Origin: Xenoacremonium recifei
Taxonomy: Eukaryota > Ascomycota > Sordariomycetes > Hypocreales > Nectriaceae
Direction: 5' to 3'
Length of the DNA: 64,000 bases
Assembly (NCBI GenBank): GCA_012184525.1
Contig: WOFQ01000003.1
Coordinates: 682,001-746,000, forward strand
Shown: positions 21,032 to 31,503 of the stretch, piece by piece
Position numbering within the stretch: position 1 is the first letter of the stretch
Layout of the letters: each line of letters starts with the position of its first letter
Translations under genes and position numbers: made by a program
The notes under the pieces: model-generated
Database searches by the model: none
Told to the model about the DNA's origin: nothing
Seen by the model: the letters and a program-made list of their open reading frames with translations, nothing else

Positions 21032-22025
21032 GCGAGCCGTGGGGCGTATTAAAGGGGCAGTTAGTTGGAGACGCTGCAGGAGTGTCTTGGGAACTGCCTG
21101 GGGGGGGGGCAGAAAGAGCGTCGACGGTGGTGGCATCTTTCTTGTGATACCTTTTTCCATCTTGTCCGGCCGGGGGAGCATCATCATCTATCACGACGCA
21201 TCTTGTTTTGAGTACGTACTTGTTGGAGGGAAAACGCCATATAAATGGCCATCTAGTCTTGTGTGCCTGTCTACCTGTCTGTATGCAGAAAAACTCGGAG
21301 TTTACATTTTATTTACACTATTTTCACACTACGCCATTGAAATCGGAGCATTCTACTCTGGACCCTGTGAAGCTTGTGCCTCCCACGAGACTAACGTCCA
21401 ACGGCGTGGGAAAGTATCACCATCTCTAATTCAACCTCACGTCTCCAGTCTTTCCAGCGTGGGACTTATCAGGCTTGGATCTCAACAATCAGAAAGGACC
21501 TCACATAACGATATCAGAGCATCGATAAATCTAGCCAGAAAAGGGCTAAAGCGCCATTGTAGTGCCTGAATGACCGCGGCGCTTTCGCTTGTCTTATTTG
21601 AATGAATCTCCAAACACTCAATAAAGTACATCATACTCCGTACGTGTGTCCATCTCTCCCTCCGTCCTCCAATAGATCCCCTTTCGGATCCATGGCAAGG
21701 CAAGAAAGCGCTGTCCAATTCGCTTAAACCATTATGATTCAAAGAGTTTCGCTCACGCCCCTCACCGGAGTGAACGACTCTCGTTTAAATATTTCTTAAG
21801 AGGGTTAAACCGATGCTCCCGTTTCGGCGGTTCGTATGTTTGAACTGCTGGACGCGGTTTGGCGGCTTCAGGTGCTGCAGGCGTTTTCGGTACGACAGTT
21901 TGAGGTCCTGGGGGAGTCTCCCGAGTGCTAGCCTCCTGGATTATTCGGCGCCACAAAGGGTTGCGAGGCCGTTGTCTCTCGCTGCCAATCGCGCCAAAGC
22001 CATTCGGCTTCGAAAGACGGTCTTC
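21032..22025. other. convergent 3' region, includes an open extension of nst1
   Basis: Between the membrane-protein stop and the nst1 stop. The minus-strand stretch 21762-22025 is open in the nst1 frame for 87 codons after the TAG stop (see findings). One TACTCCGTA motif is at 21634-21642. The remainder appears non-coding. Confidence 0.5.
21634..21642. repeat. TACTCCGTA intergenic motif, copy 2
   Basis: Perfect nonamer in reverse orientation, in the convergent 3' region before nst1. Confidence 0.8.
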
Positions 22026-25000
22026 CTACAGCCCCCCGTGCACCGTGGCGTTCCCAATGAGTGGACTACCGATCTCACCTGGAGCACCAACTGGCCGGTA
22101 CGGCGCCGCAAAATGATCGAGCGCATCAGGCGTCCACCGGACGAAATTCTTGCCCGGTCCTCCCATATCGCGCCGCACGTCGAAACTGCCACCGCCATTC
22201 GAGGGGTTTCCTTCAGTATCGCAGAGGTTGAGCAGATCCTGTTCCGCTGCAACCTCACCGGTCTGAGCTTCGATGTGTGCCTTGATGGCCGCCATATCGA
22301 TGAATCCCTCGGGATTGCCTGTGTGGGCGAGCTCCTGGCACACCTGGCACAACAGCAACCTGACGGTTACGTGACGAGGCTGCGCAGGGGGGCGCATAGA
22401 GGCGAGAGACGGAATCGGCGATCCCATGCCGAAGCCAGGTGGTGCACTCGGTGCTCCCCAGCCAGGATTGCCAAATCCTGGCGGTGGGAAAGCATGATTA
22501 CCGCCGGACACCGGGCCCCAAACGTTGTGTGTCGCCATAGGAAAGCTCGAATCCATAAATGGGCTTCCAAACACAGGCCGTGGCCCTGGCCCTGGCGGTT
22601 GAATTCTCATTCCCGCGGGATTCACGTCAGCTTCCAACGGCTCATCGTCTCCGAGAAGAGCTCGACTTCCCAGGTGGGTCGTCTCGTCGTCTTTATCGTC
22701 GAATGACTGTCCCTGATTCACACTACCAGGCCGGCCAATAGGGGCTGGCCTGCCAATGGGTTGGGATGCGACACTTTCAAAGCCGCTCGAGCCTTGACGC
22801 ATATGCGAGGGCGGCGGCGCGTCCTTGGGCATTGGAAAGCCTTGTCCCATGCCGAACTGGTCAATGCCTGGTTGGGCGAATCCCGGCGGCGGCATAGGCA
22901 GCGGAGAAAATCCCCGACCAGCCGGAGCATTAATCCCTGGCGGGGGCATCGTCATGTTTGGTCCAGCCCGGAAGTGCGGAGGCAACATAGCCTCCTGTGG
23001 CATCCTATTGCCAAAGCCTGGAGGTGCAGGATGATGCGGTATTCCTTGTAGACCCGGAGGTGTGGGCATACCAAGGGGTGGGATTTGAAAAGGCATGCCA
23101 GGGGGAGGTATCTTCGAGATGCCAGTCTGAGGAGACGCAGAATGCGATGGTTGCGGTGCCGTAGCCACAGTGCTGGTGCTGCTCTTACGCTGTTGTCCAA
23201 TGACACCGGGGCTCATGACAGGAGTCATTGCATGCGGCGACGGATTCTGGCTCGCTGCTGATGCTGGTTGAGACGAGGAGCTGCTCTGGCTAGCATCGTG
23301 TTGTTGAGACGTCGTCCGCGGCCTAATAGGAGTCGGCGCCTTCGGGATCACAGGGGTTGCCACGGGTATCTTGGGTGAAGCAAAGCTGGCCGAATTTGGT
23401 GGGTGTTGAGGCAGAACAGTCGGCGGCAGGGCTGTCGGTACAGGAGCAGGGTTGATTTGGCCACGCTTCGAGGATTGGATTTGAGCGGCTTGCGCTGCGG
23501 CTTTCTCCGCGGCCTTCTGCGCAGCCTTCTCTTCCCTCAGCCGCTCTTTGGCTTCCTTGGCCTCCTGGACCTCTTTGGCAGCCTTCGCAGCTCGAGCCTC
23601 CTTTTCACGCTTATCCCGTTCCTGCTTGTCCTTTCGCTCCTGAGCCTCTCGCTCTCTCTGCTCCCGGGCCTCCTTCTCCCGCAATCGCTGCTCCTCCTTC
23701 AACTTCTTCTCGCGTTCCTTGGCCTCGCGAGCTTTGCGCTCCTGCTCCGCTTGCTTCTCTCGCTGTTCGTTAAGCTTCCGTTGTCGCTCAGCCTCTTTCT
23801 TCAGCCGGGCTTCTTCTTCAGCTTTCTTTAGCGCCTCCTTTTGCCTCTTCTTCTCCTCAGCCTTTCGCTTCTGTTCGGCGATCCGTTTCTGCTCGGCTTC
23901 TAGGCGCGCGGCCTCCTCGGCAGCCTTCTCAGCCTCTTTGCGGGCTTTCTCTTCGGCGAGTGCTTGCTTCTTCTGGGCGGCTTTGTCCTTCTTCTTTTGC
24001 GCATTCTTTGCCTTGCGCGCCTTCTGCTCGTCGACCTGCCGGCTCTCTTCCTCCAGCTCCTCCAGAAGCTTCTGTTGGCGCTCTTTGGCTACTTTCTCTT
24101 TGTACGCCGAGAGAACGCGTTGTTCAAACATCCGAGCAGCAAATATTTGGAACATCCTTCTACCTTCCTCCATTCGCTGCTCCTCGGTCATGGGGTCCTG
24201 GCAGCAACACTCAGTATGGGACGGGGACGGCAACATGGACGGAATAGAGTATACCTCTTCATCCTCATACTCTTCGTCATCTTGACTGTCTTCGTACTCC
24301 TCGTCCTCATCCTCCTCATCATCATAGTCATCGTCCTCCGGAGGAGCGTGACTGTGATTGGAGAATGAGCCGTTGGGATGACCATAGCCACGGGCAAAGT
24401 GCTCGCGTGCATCTTCCTCCCGGGCCATTCGACGTTCAGCAAGTTGCTCCATCATTTCGATGAACCGCTTCCCATCATTTTTCAGTAGGTCATCCGCAAC
24501 AGTGAGTATGCCGCCTAAGTCCATGTTACCATATCTGTTGAGCAGTGATTCGAGGAGCTGCGTACCCTTGACCTGGAGGCTGTTTCCAAATGTCAAGAAA
24601 TCGGCCATGTCCCGGTCGTGTGAGCTGTGATAGTCTTCCGGGGGTTCGTCGTCGCTATAGTCGTCATCCTCAACTTCGTCGTCACTATACACCTCCTCCA
24701 GGTCTTCTGCGTCATCTTCCTCTCCCACATGTTCCACTATTCGAGGCCGAGAGGGTGGCGGTCCAGCAAAGCCAGTGGAGGGTGCTCGGGGTGGTCGCAA
24801 CGAAGGGGGCAGCAGGGGAGGCGCTTCGCCTTGGTTGGCAAATTGCTCCAACTCCACGTAGTACGCGTCGTAGAGGCCTTCGAGCTCCTCCTCTATAGCA
24901 GTACGCTTGCGTCCACAGACCGTACAGCTGCAGGTGTGCTTCTGTTGCTCCTTCATCTTCTTAAGAACGGCGTCCTTTTCCACCTTAACCAAGGATTTTC

Positions 25001-25640
25001 GTTCGTCCTCTCCAAGGCCAAGCCAGAACTCCTTGATTCGCTCTCGCTCCTCCTGGTTGGACGTACTCCATATCTTGTCTCGCGACATGCCGGAGTTGCT
25101 GGGTACCATAGGCTCAATGGTAAAAGTTTGAGGCGAACCCGAAGCCGTTGCCGTGGTACTATCTGCGGCGCTGGCCTTCTTCTTCTTTTTCTTCTTCTTC
25201 GATTTGGAACTCGACGTCGTATGGCCATTAGCCGCCGGCAAGGCTTGTTGTAGCTCGGATGCAAGAATATATTCATGCTCATCGTCGCTCGGGACATCGT
25301 CCAAATCGGAAAGGCTCTGGCCTGCCGGCTTGCCGTTAGGGTTTGCCAGCATGGTCGCATCGCCATTCGCAGCCTGTTCCGCAGCGGCCTTTGCTGCAGC
25401 CTTCTGCCGACGCTTCTGCTTCTTCCGGTTCACAGCGGGCAGCGCTGGTCCGCTGCTCGGGTCGACGTCTGATGGCGGGGCGTTGGGCTTGGAGACGGTG
25501 GGGGTCGATGGTTGCGATGACTCCGAGGCGCCCTTAGGAACGGTGATGATCTTGGAGCCATCCTTGTTGGCATATTTGTTCGCGGCATTTCGAGGCGATA
25601 CCGGAATCTGGGGAGCCGGTCTCGGGTTGTTGGCCGGCAT
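22026..25640 (-). CDS. nst1: stress response protein NST1
   Basis: The raw frame is 1204 codons. A 57-bp stretch at 24198-24254 (GTATAC to TGCCAG) is a multiple of three and reads through, but it inserts an unlike segment between the acidic run and DPMTEEQRMEEGRRMFQIF, a conserved block. It is almost certainly an intron, giving two exons (24255-25640, 22026-24197) and 1185 residues. Features in order: a proline-rich N-terminus, a poly-lysine run (about 170), acidic clusters, a very long charged coiled coil (about 520-720, K/E/A/R repeats), and a Pro/Gly/Met-rich low-complexity half. NST1 was named in yeast as a negative regulator of salt tolerance that interacts with the splicing factor Msl1. 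It is likely cytoplasmic. The C-terminal end is uncertain. Confidence 0.88.
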   Translation of the reverse strand: MPANNPRPAPQIPVSPRNAANKYANKDGSKIITVPKGASESSQPSTPTVSKPNAPPSDVDPSSGPALPAVNRKKQKRRQKAAAKAAAEQAANGDATMLANPNGKPAGQSLSDLDDVPSDDEHEYILASELQQALPAANGHTTSSSKSKKKKKKKKASAADSTTATASGSPQTFTIEPMVPSNSGMSRDKIWSTSNQEERERIKEFWLGLGEDERKSLVKVEKDAVLKKMKEQQKHTCSCTVCGRKRTAIEEELEGLYDAYYVELEQFANQGEAPPLLPPSLRPPRAPSTGFAGPPPSRPRIVEHVGEEDDAEDLEEVYSDDEVEDDDYSDDEPPEDYHSSHDRDMADFLTFGNSLQVKGTQLLESLLNRYGNMDLGGILTVADDLLKNDGKRFIEMMEQLAERRMAREEDAREHFARGYGHPNGSFSNHSHAPPEDDDYDDEEDEDEEYEDSQDDEEYEDEEVYSIPSMLPSPSHTECCCQDPMTEEQRMEEGRRMFQIFAARMFEQRVLSAYKEKVAKERQQKLLEELEEESRQVDEQKARKAKNAQKKKDKAAQKKQALAEEKARKEAEKAAEEAARLEAEQKRIAEQKRKAEEKKRQKEALKKAEEEARLKKEAERQRKLNEQREKQAEQERKAREAKEREKKLKEEQRLREKEAREQREREAQERKDKQERDKREKEARAAKAAKEVQEAKEAKERLREEKAAQKAAEKAAAQAAQIQSSKRGQINPAPVPTALPPTVLPQHPPNSASFASPKIPVATPVIPKAPTPIRPRTTSQQHDASQSSSSSQPASAASQNPSPHAMTPVMSPGVIGQQRKSSTSTVATAPQPSHSASPQTGISKIPPPGMPFQIPPLGMPTPPGLQGIPHHPAPPGFGNRMPQEAMLPPHFRAGPNMTMPPPGINAPAGRGFSPLPMPPPGFAQPGIDQFGMGQGFPMPKDAPPPSHMRQGSSGFESVASQPIGRPAPIGRPGSVNQGQSFDDKDDETTHLGSRALLGDDEPLEADVNPAGMRIQPPGPGPRPVFGSPFMDSSFPMATHNVWGPVSGGNHAFPPPGFGNPGWGAPSAPPGFGMGSPIPSLASMRPPAQPRHVTVRLLLCQVCQELAHTGNPEGFIDMAAIKAHIEAQTGEVAAEQDLLNLCDTEGNPSNGGGSFDVRRDMGGPGKNFVRWTPDALDHFAAPYRPVGAPGEIGSPLIGNATVHGGL
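24198..24254 (-). other. nst1: in-frame 57-bp intron of nst1
   Basis: GT...AG borders (GTATAC, TGCCAG) with a branch-like CTGAG, no stop codon and a length divisible by three. Retention would add 19 residues with four cysteine-rich positions between two conserved blocks. Confidence 0.75.
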
Positions 25641-27139
25641 CGTAGGTTAAGAAACGAGTGCAGTCGAGGGCATCAAGAGGCCGCGCGCACAACACGTGTC
25701 CGCGAACTCGAGGGTAAAAGACTGTGTCTAAAGGCAGGAAAGCGCATCAGCAAGCAGCCAACGGAGCGAGCGCGCAGGGCAGAGTCGGATCAGGTCGAGC
25801 ACGAGGTGGCGGCTGAGGAGGGGGAGCGAAGGCGAGAGGCGCTGGGGGCGGCTCAAAATGAGGCACTCACACTTCGGTCGGCCAAGTCAAGGCTGTGTCA
25901 GCAATGACGCCAGCGGGGGACAGGCCCGTGTCGGATAAAATGCTTGCGGCGTGCGAGCGCGTGCGCGGATCGTGGCCCGTAAGTATGTTGTGGGTGGAAG
26001 ACGGCTCTGGAAGTCGGTTCGGTAGGTGCTGGATGGAGTCTTTGTTGGAGGTTTAGGTTGGATCTGGGCAAGGCCGGGACGGAAGTCACTCTGCGGCGGA
26101 GTTACATGGCACCTGTACTTGCCCATGCAGGCGAACGGAAGGCGAGCACTGTGAGGTAAGGAAAACTGGGTCCAGCCTGAGCAATCAGATTTCGCCTGCG
26201 GTGGTGGGCGGCTGTCGCGTGATCTTGCACGTGACTCCGGAGGTCGCATCGGGGACCCCTTAGATGCCCATTTTGGCTTAGGCTGGCCTGGAATGACAGG
26301 TACCTTGATGTCATCTAGAAACTTCGTCTTAGACGTGGAGCAAGAAACTACCCTGTAGTTCAACATGGCACCAACGAGTTTCGTTTGAAGAGTCGAACAT
26401 GTATGTTAATGTTAACTAACAGGCTAGTATGCCTCCTGATCTGATTGTCACATCATTGGATGATTCAATGGCTGGTTATAGTTTGGCAATGGTCAGCCCT
26501 TCTATCCACTGTGAGTCAACGGCCAACTGCAGTTGTCTTCGCACGAAGTATTTTATGTGCTAGCTATTGTATGGAGGGAGAAGACTTATAAATAACTATA
26601 GAGCCAACCAATAAGAAATTACATAAGGTCTCGGCCGATATATCATCATGAGGCGTTATGGGAATGACATCGTAGGACAGGGTCAAAATAAAAAGGGTCC
26701 AAGTGTTGGGAATTAAGATTTCGGGTTACATTATCATTAAGCATGGTGTTGTCAGCGAGATGCGAAATTGCTAGATCACATCCCTGAGTCTCCAAAGTTT
26801 CAAAGAATTTACACGAATGGGATCTCAGATTGTATCGATTGATTAAAGAATTTCCAGCGCTTCAACCGCGGAATCGCCGCGGTCGTGCCCTTTCTGAGCG
26901 ACGTTCCGTGGGGTCGGATCTTCATTACCACTTCCCTGGGCGGCCCATCGGCATCATACTCAGACCAGCGATGTTCGGATTGACAGCCACCTCCTGCCGA
27001 ATTGACAGGAGTATGTCTGGGATCCAAGGCTAGTGAAACGTCGCCATGGCATCTCTCGATGCATGAACCCATCTGTGTGACACGGTTCGACCCTTAGCCG
27101 AGACGGCCATTCCACTTCACCTGTATTACTGGAGCACCG

Positions 27140-27148
27140 TACGGAGTA
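27140..27148. repeat. TACGGAGTA intergenic motif, copy 3
   Basis: Perfect nonamer in the nst1-rho2 gene-free region. Confidence 0.8.
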
Positions 27149-27407
27149 CAGGGGAGGAGATTTCAAGTCATCATCAACGGCAACCGATGTGATTACATCC
27201 ATTCATGAAGTAGAACCTGGCCGTAGTTCACGGAGTAGAGAGGGCCCTGGAATAACGGAGCTGAATGGGATGGATTCTGGCTCAACTCCTGTACGCAGTA
27301 GGCGGGCGTTTAGGATCGGCAGTCGGTTGCCAACGGTTGGTGGATTCTTCGTGACCCTTGAATCCCTGGCCGGGAAAGCTATTGAGAGAAGGGATTTGAT
27401 CGACGAG

Positions 27408-27416
27408 TACTCCGTA
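27408..27416. repeat. TACTCCGTA intergenic motif, copy 4
   Basis: Perfect nonamer in the opposite orientation to copy 3, 260 bp away. Confidence 0.8.
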
Positions 27417-28411
27417 CATAGTTTGTAAAAATGTATTCTTGGAGACCGTTCCAATCGAGGTCGGAGCATGAGCGAGTGAGCATCGTATTGAGGCCTCAAG
27501 GACCTGGAGACTCCAGTCTCGAAAAGTCCTAGCCAGGGCCTGCTTGTCAGCCCTGGGGGCCCGTTTCTCGGCGAGCTGTGGAGGGCTGGAGAGTCAGGTA
27601 GAGTACGGACGGCATAAGCGGGCATCACTCAGGATCCGGAGACGTTGAAACATGAGGGCCAACGAATTCCACTTTAACCTTAAGTAGGCTCGTGAGGAAG
27701 CTGAGTGAATGGCTGGCTTTCCGGCAAGGTGGTAGCATAAGGTATGCCAAGCATGCAAGCATCTAATGTTCGAGCTAAATCTCAGGCGAGCATTGTCGAA
27801 TCAGCCGTCAGAGCGTCATGACTTGGATGACGGACCGTCTCCTGAAGCAAAACTCCTTATTTTAGTGTGTGGCCGGCTGGTGTTTTGCAGCTGCACAGCC
27901 TCACAAATGGGTTTCCCCCGTCTGTGACATGGCATGGCATGACTCGGAGCAGGTTGAAGAATGGATCAAAGTCCTCAAAGACAGGATCTTTGTCCTCGAC
28001 TGCTGCTGAAGTTGATTGAGGCTGTAATAGCAAAGAGTGAACAGTCGGAAAGTCCTCATGGATAGAGAACACCCCTGTACTTTTAGCTGGATGTTAGACC
28101 CTCTAGGACCCTTGGGAACGGTCCCCCGTTAGCGGGCCACTGGGTATCTTCTCCGGGCGGCCTGTCGTATTCGAGGTCTCAGTTGAGAAGCGAAGCGACT
28201 GGTTATGTAAGTTCTGACCGATCGTTTGTGGACTAAAGGTAGAAACACGCGCTGAGCTCCAGAATTTCCCCGAGCGCGACGGTTCGTGAAGCGTTGCAGA
28301 ATCCCGTGTCTGGAGATTGTAGGTTGCGGTTCTGCAGTGCTGTGCGGCATGACGACAGAGCCGGTTCACAGCCCGTCGGCGATGCCGGTTATGTAATCCA
28401 CTGGGGAGCTG

Positions 28412-28420
28412 TACGGAGTA
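28412..28420. repeat. TACGGAGTA intergenic motif, copy 5
   Basis: Perfect nonamer, third copy within the nst1-rho2 spacer. Confidence 0.8.
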
Positions 28421-29023
28421 CTGTAGCTTGGTCCTTATAGCGCTCTCACTATGGATGGCATGCACTAACAGCAGCGGCAGAGGCACCGCCCAGCGTCATC
28501 CCGCCGGCACCCCGATTGAGGATCCCGTTCGATGCCATGCTGCTGATCTGCGCTTCTCTCGGCTGGACCCTGCTTTTTTGCGTTTCCGTTTCTCGCGCAG
28601 TTTGTGCCAACGGTTGTCCCAATCCAGGACGGGGGCTGCGGGAGAACAGAGCCCCTGGAAAAGGTCCCTAAGTGCTAAGTGCGGGCGACCATGAGGGCCT
28701 CCATCCCAGCCCGTATTCTCATGCGCGCCCTTTGATGATGTCTTTCCCTCGGTGGTTCTGCAATTGAAGCCGTCTAGCTTCTAGGACAGGGCATTCCGCT
28801 GTAGGACTCCCCGTAGCTGACCGGAGAGACCACATCCCGTCCGCGGAGCCCTGAAGCACCTCAGGCTTTCCGCGGTGCCTGTACCTTACAGAGGGGACTG
28901 CTAGGACTTAGCGAGTAGGCCCAGTAATGAACGGAGGAGAGGCCCTGGATGGTGGGTGGATGGGGGAATGCTAACAGGCACAAGTCCAGCCCAGCCCGGC
29001 CCAGCCCAGTCAATCCGACCGCT

Positions 29024-29054
29024 TCCCATCCCATCCCATCCCATCCCATCCCAT
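29024..29054. repeat. CCCAT pentanucleotide tandem repeat
   Basis: About six perfect CCCAT units on the plus strand, roughly 430 bp upstream of the rho2 start. It may affect promoter function and is likely polymorphic. Confidence 0.9.
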
Positions 29055-29290
29055 TCTCAGCTCGTATTCCATTAAAAGCCTGCTCCTCCAACCATCCCGT
29101 CCCACCGCCCTGGCCTCGATCGTATTCTCTACGCGCCCGAGACGACCCTGCTCCCATCGTGCTTTTGTCCACCGAAGCCGCCGTCCGAACAGCGAATAGG
29201 GGCCCAGCCTGCGAAGCCGTCGAGAGGCCTACAACTGGACGAAGACGACAGGCCTCCACCGGGGGGATTATTTAGGTGCCGCGAGCGACA

Positions 29291-29311
29291 ACCACCACCA
29301 CCACCACCACC
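29291..29311. repeat. (CCA)n repeat in the rho2 leader
   Basis: Seven ACC/CCA triplets about 165 bp upstream of the rho2 start codon, probably within the 5' untranslated region. Confidence 0.85.
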
Positions 29312-29473
29312 GATCAACTCGAGCGAACTCTCACAGGGGCTGAATCGACCGACTGACTGCCCTCGCCGTTGGATTCGGGCTGAGCAGCTCTTGAGACTCG
29401 ACCAGAGGCAACGCGCCAGCCAGCCAAAGGGGGCTCCTGGACCTTGCTCGCCCAGAGCAACACGCAATTCACC

Positions 29474-30440
29474 ATGAGTGCAAATCCCCAGAATGTCATT
29501 CGCAGGTACGCATGGATTGCTCCATTTAGTGCAGCGTCGAGCTGCTGCCCCTCTTCTCTCTTCCCATAGCTGGACGACCTCGTGATGGGCTCTCCGTCCT
29601 GCGCCTCAGCTTCTGCGCCGGCTATCTCGCCCAATTCCCCCGTCGACAGTCCGGCTGACGATAGCTCTAGGAAGCTTGTCATTATTGGCGACGGTGCTTG
29701 CGGAAAGACAAGTCTGCTGAGCGTGTTTACGCTCGGTTACTTCCCTACAGTGAGTACAATCCTGTTCTCTACCCTCCCTAGCTTTGCGCAAGAACTCTGC
29801 TGACCTCGATTGCAACAGCATTATGTGAGCTGCCCTCTGCCGACCTCGACCGAACCCTCGTCGTACTAACCACCAACACCAGATTCCCACAGTCTTCGAG
29901 AACTATGTGACGGACTGCAGAGTGGACGGTAAGTCCGTTCAGCTCGCGCTATGGGATACCGCCGGCCAGGAGGATTACGAGCGATTAAGGCCACTCGCCT
30001 ACTCGAAAGCCCACGTTATCCTGATAGGTTTCTCCGTCGATACCCCCGACTCTCTCGACAACGTTAAACACAAGGTTCGGCCCCTCTCCCCACGAAGCCC
30101 TGTCGTGTCTGGAGAACCCCCATAAAAGGCTGACGCGGAATCTCTGCAGTGGATCGAAGAGGCCACCCGACTATGCGCTGGCGTGCCCATTATCCTCGTT
30201 GGACTGAAGAAGGACCTCCGAGAAGACCCCGTTGCGATCGAAGAGATGCGAAAGAAGTCCCTACGATTCGTTACCGCACACGAAGGCGAGAGCATTGCCC
30301 GCGAGATCGGAGCTAAACGATACCTCGAGTGCTCGAGTCTCAGTGGAGAGGGCGTCGACGATGTCTTCGAGGCAGCTACCCGAGCTGCTCTGCTCACGTT
30401 TGAGAGAGGGGAAGGGGGCGGCTGCTGCGTGGTTCTGTGA
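29474..30440 (+). CDS. rho2: Rho2-type small GTPase
   Basis: Five exons (29474-29505, 29671-29749, 29819-29824, 29883-30074, 30150-30440) give 199 residues. The P-loop GDGACGKT is at 17-24, the effector region reads HYIPTVFENYV, switch II is WDTAGQEDYERLRP, and the C-terminus is CCVVL, a CAAX box for geranylgeranylation (Leu at the last position) with a neighbouring cysteine. RKLVIIGDGACGKTSLLSVF and VAIEEMRKKSLRFV are more like Rho2 than Rho1, Rho3 or Cdc42. Exon 3 is a six-base micro-exon coding His-Tyr. Rho2 acts at the plasma membrane in cell-wall integrity and alpha-glucan synthesis through protein kinase C. Intron 1 (165 bp) contains an in-frame alternative N-terminus (see findings). 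Confidence 0.93.
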
Positions 30441-31503
30441 GAGGACATGCTACTGAATGCTTGATCCTCAATCAGGAGTGGCTCGAGAACTTGGCGCTTG
30501 GGAGTTCACGCCAGGCACGCACGCAGCCGACTATCAGACATGGCATCCGTCATGTCAAAGGGGGAGGGAAGGGGTCTCTCGATTCGTCTCCACGACACTA
30601 CACATCCGTGTCGTTTACAAACATCACATCATCTTGGAAATCATGGCAACAACTTTTGAATCTTACGGATCTCGGTTATAGAAGACTTGTTGCTCGGCGC
30701 TCGCTAGGGAGTTTCTATATGGATGGCGCACGACATCACAGGCTTACACAGACTAGGCCTCGTGCTGCCATCTCTCACAACCAAACCACCTCTCGCTCTC
30801 ACTATCTCAACCTACTATCAGCCATACCGACCTCGTCATCATCATCAAACACTTTGACACCTTTCGACGACCCTACACTCGCTGGAGGAAGTTCTATCTT
30901 GTATCAGCAAGGAAACTCTGTCACGTCATCCTAATTTACGTACTGACGTCCATCTTATTCACATTTGATCTACTGTCTTCTCGTTCTCCATCTAAAAAAC
31001 CATCGTCATCTTCATTTCTGTTCGAATCTGGCAAGCGAAATCTTTCTGCAACGGCCCCTAAAAAGCGCTTCCGGCCGCAGTATCTTCACTCTCTGTATGT
31101 GTATTAATTACGCGGGATCGAGTCGGTAGAGCAACCTCGGGCTTCTGGGCATCGTGTTCTGGAGGGAGCAGGGGCGGAGATAAAAGCAGGGGAATCAGCG
31201 GACAGACGGGGAAGAGGATCGTAGAGAGTGACCCTGTGAGGTTGGCTTGGATCGTAGCTGGCACCTAATGAGAATGATGACATTCCCGTTGCGAACGGAA
31301 ACCTGGATCTTTGGATTATTTATTTAATTTTTTTGTGTCTGGTTGCAAAACGAATAATCAACATTAACAGTAGAAATACATATTGACGAGCCTTGATGCC
31401 TGGCATCTCTCAAGACTCTAGACCGTTGTACAAGCAAAAGGGCAAGCCGACAGAGGCATTTTCCATGCATCTCCAATATCATACAGCGAAACATCCCATC
31501 TCC
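30441..31503. other. convergent intergenic region, no gene seen
   Basis: About 1.06 kb hold the 3' flanks of rho2 and of the minus-strand hypothetical gene. A 165-codon plus-strand frame just after the rho2 stop shows no domain and is judged non-coding. Confidence 0.5.

Larger units (their letters stand above)
25641..29473. other. 3.8 kb intergenic region between nst1 and rho2
   Basis: No gene is supported. The first 300 bp are the nst1 promoter and leader. Three TACGGAGTA/TACTCCGTA motifs lie at 27140-27148, 27408-27416 and 28412-28420. The last 600 bp form the rho2 promoter and leader, with CCCAT and CCA repeats. The middle part has moderate GC content and many stop codons in all frames. 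Confidence 0.5.

Noticed and set aside
20246..21187. 313-codon minus-strand frame opposite the type I membrane protein
   Set aside because: A shadow of the GC-rich gene; its Gly/Ala/Val-rich text is typical of antisense frames.
23719..24368. Long plus-strand frames opposite nst1 rich in Ser or Leu
   Set aside because: Antisense reading of the lysine/glutamate coiled coil produces such runs.
29585..30440. Taking ATG 29585 as the main rho2 start
   Set aside because: The start at 29474 with intron 29506-29670 gives the standard short Rho2 N-terminus (MSANPQNVIRRKLV); the other start is kept as a possible alternative form.
30437..30934. 165-codon frame after the rho2 stop
   Set aside because: No domain; lies in the 3' flank of rho2 and shows no intron or start context.
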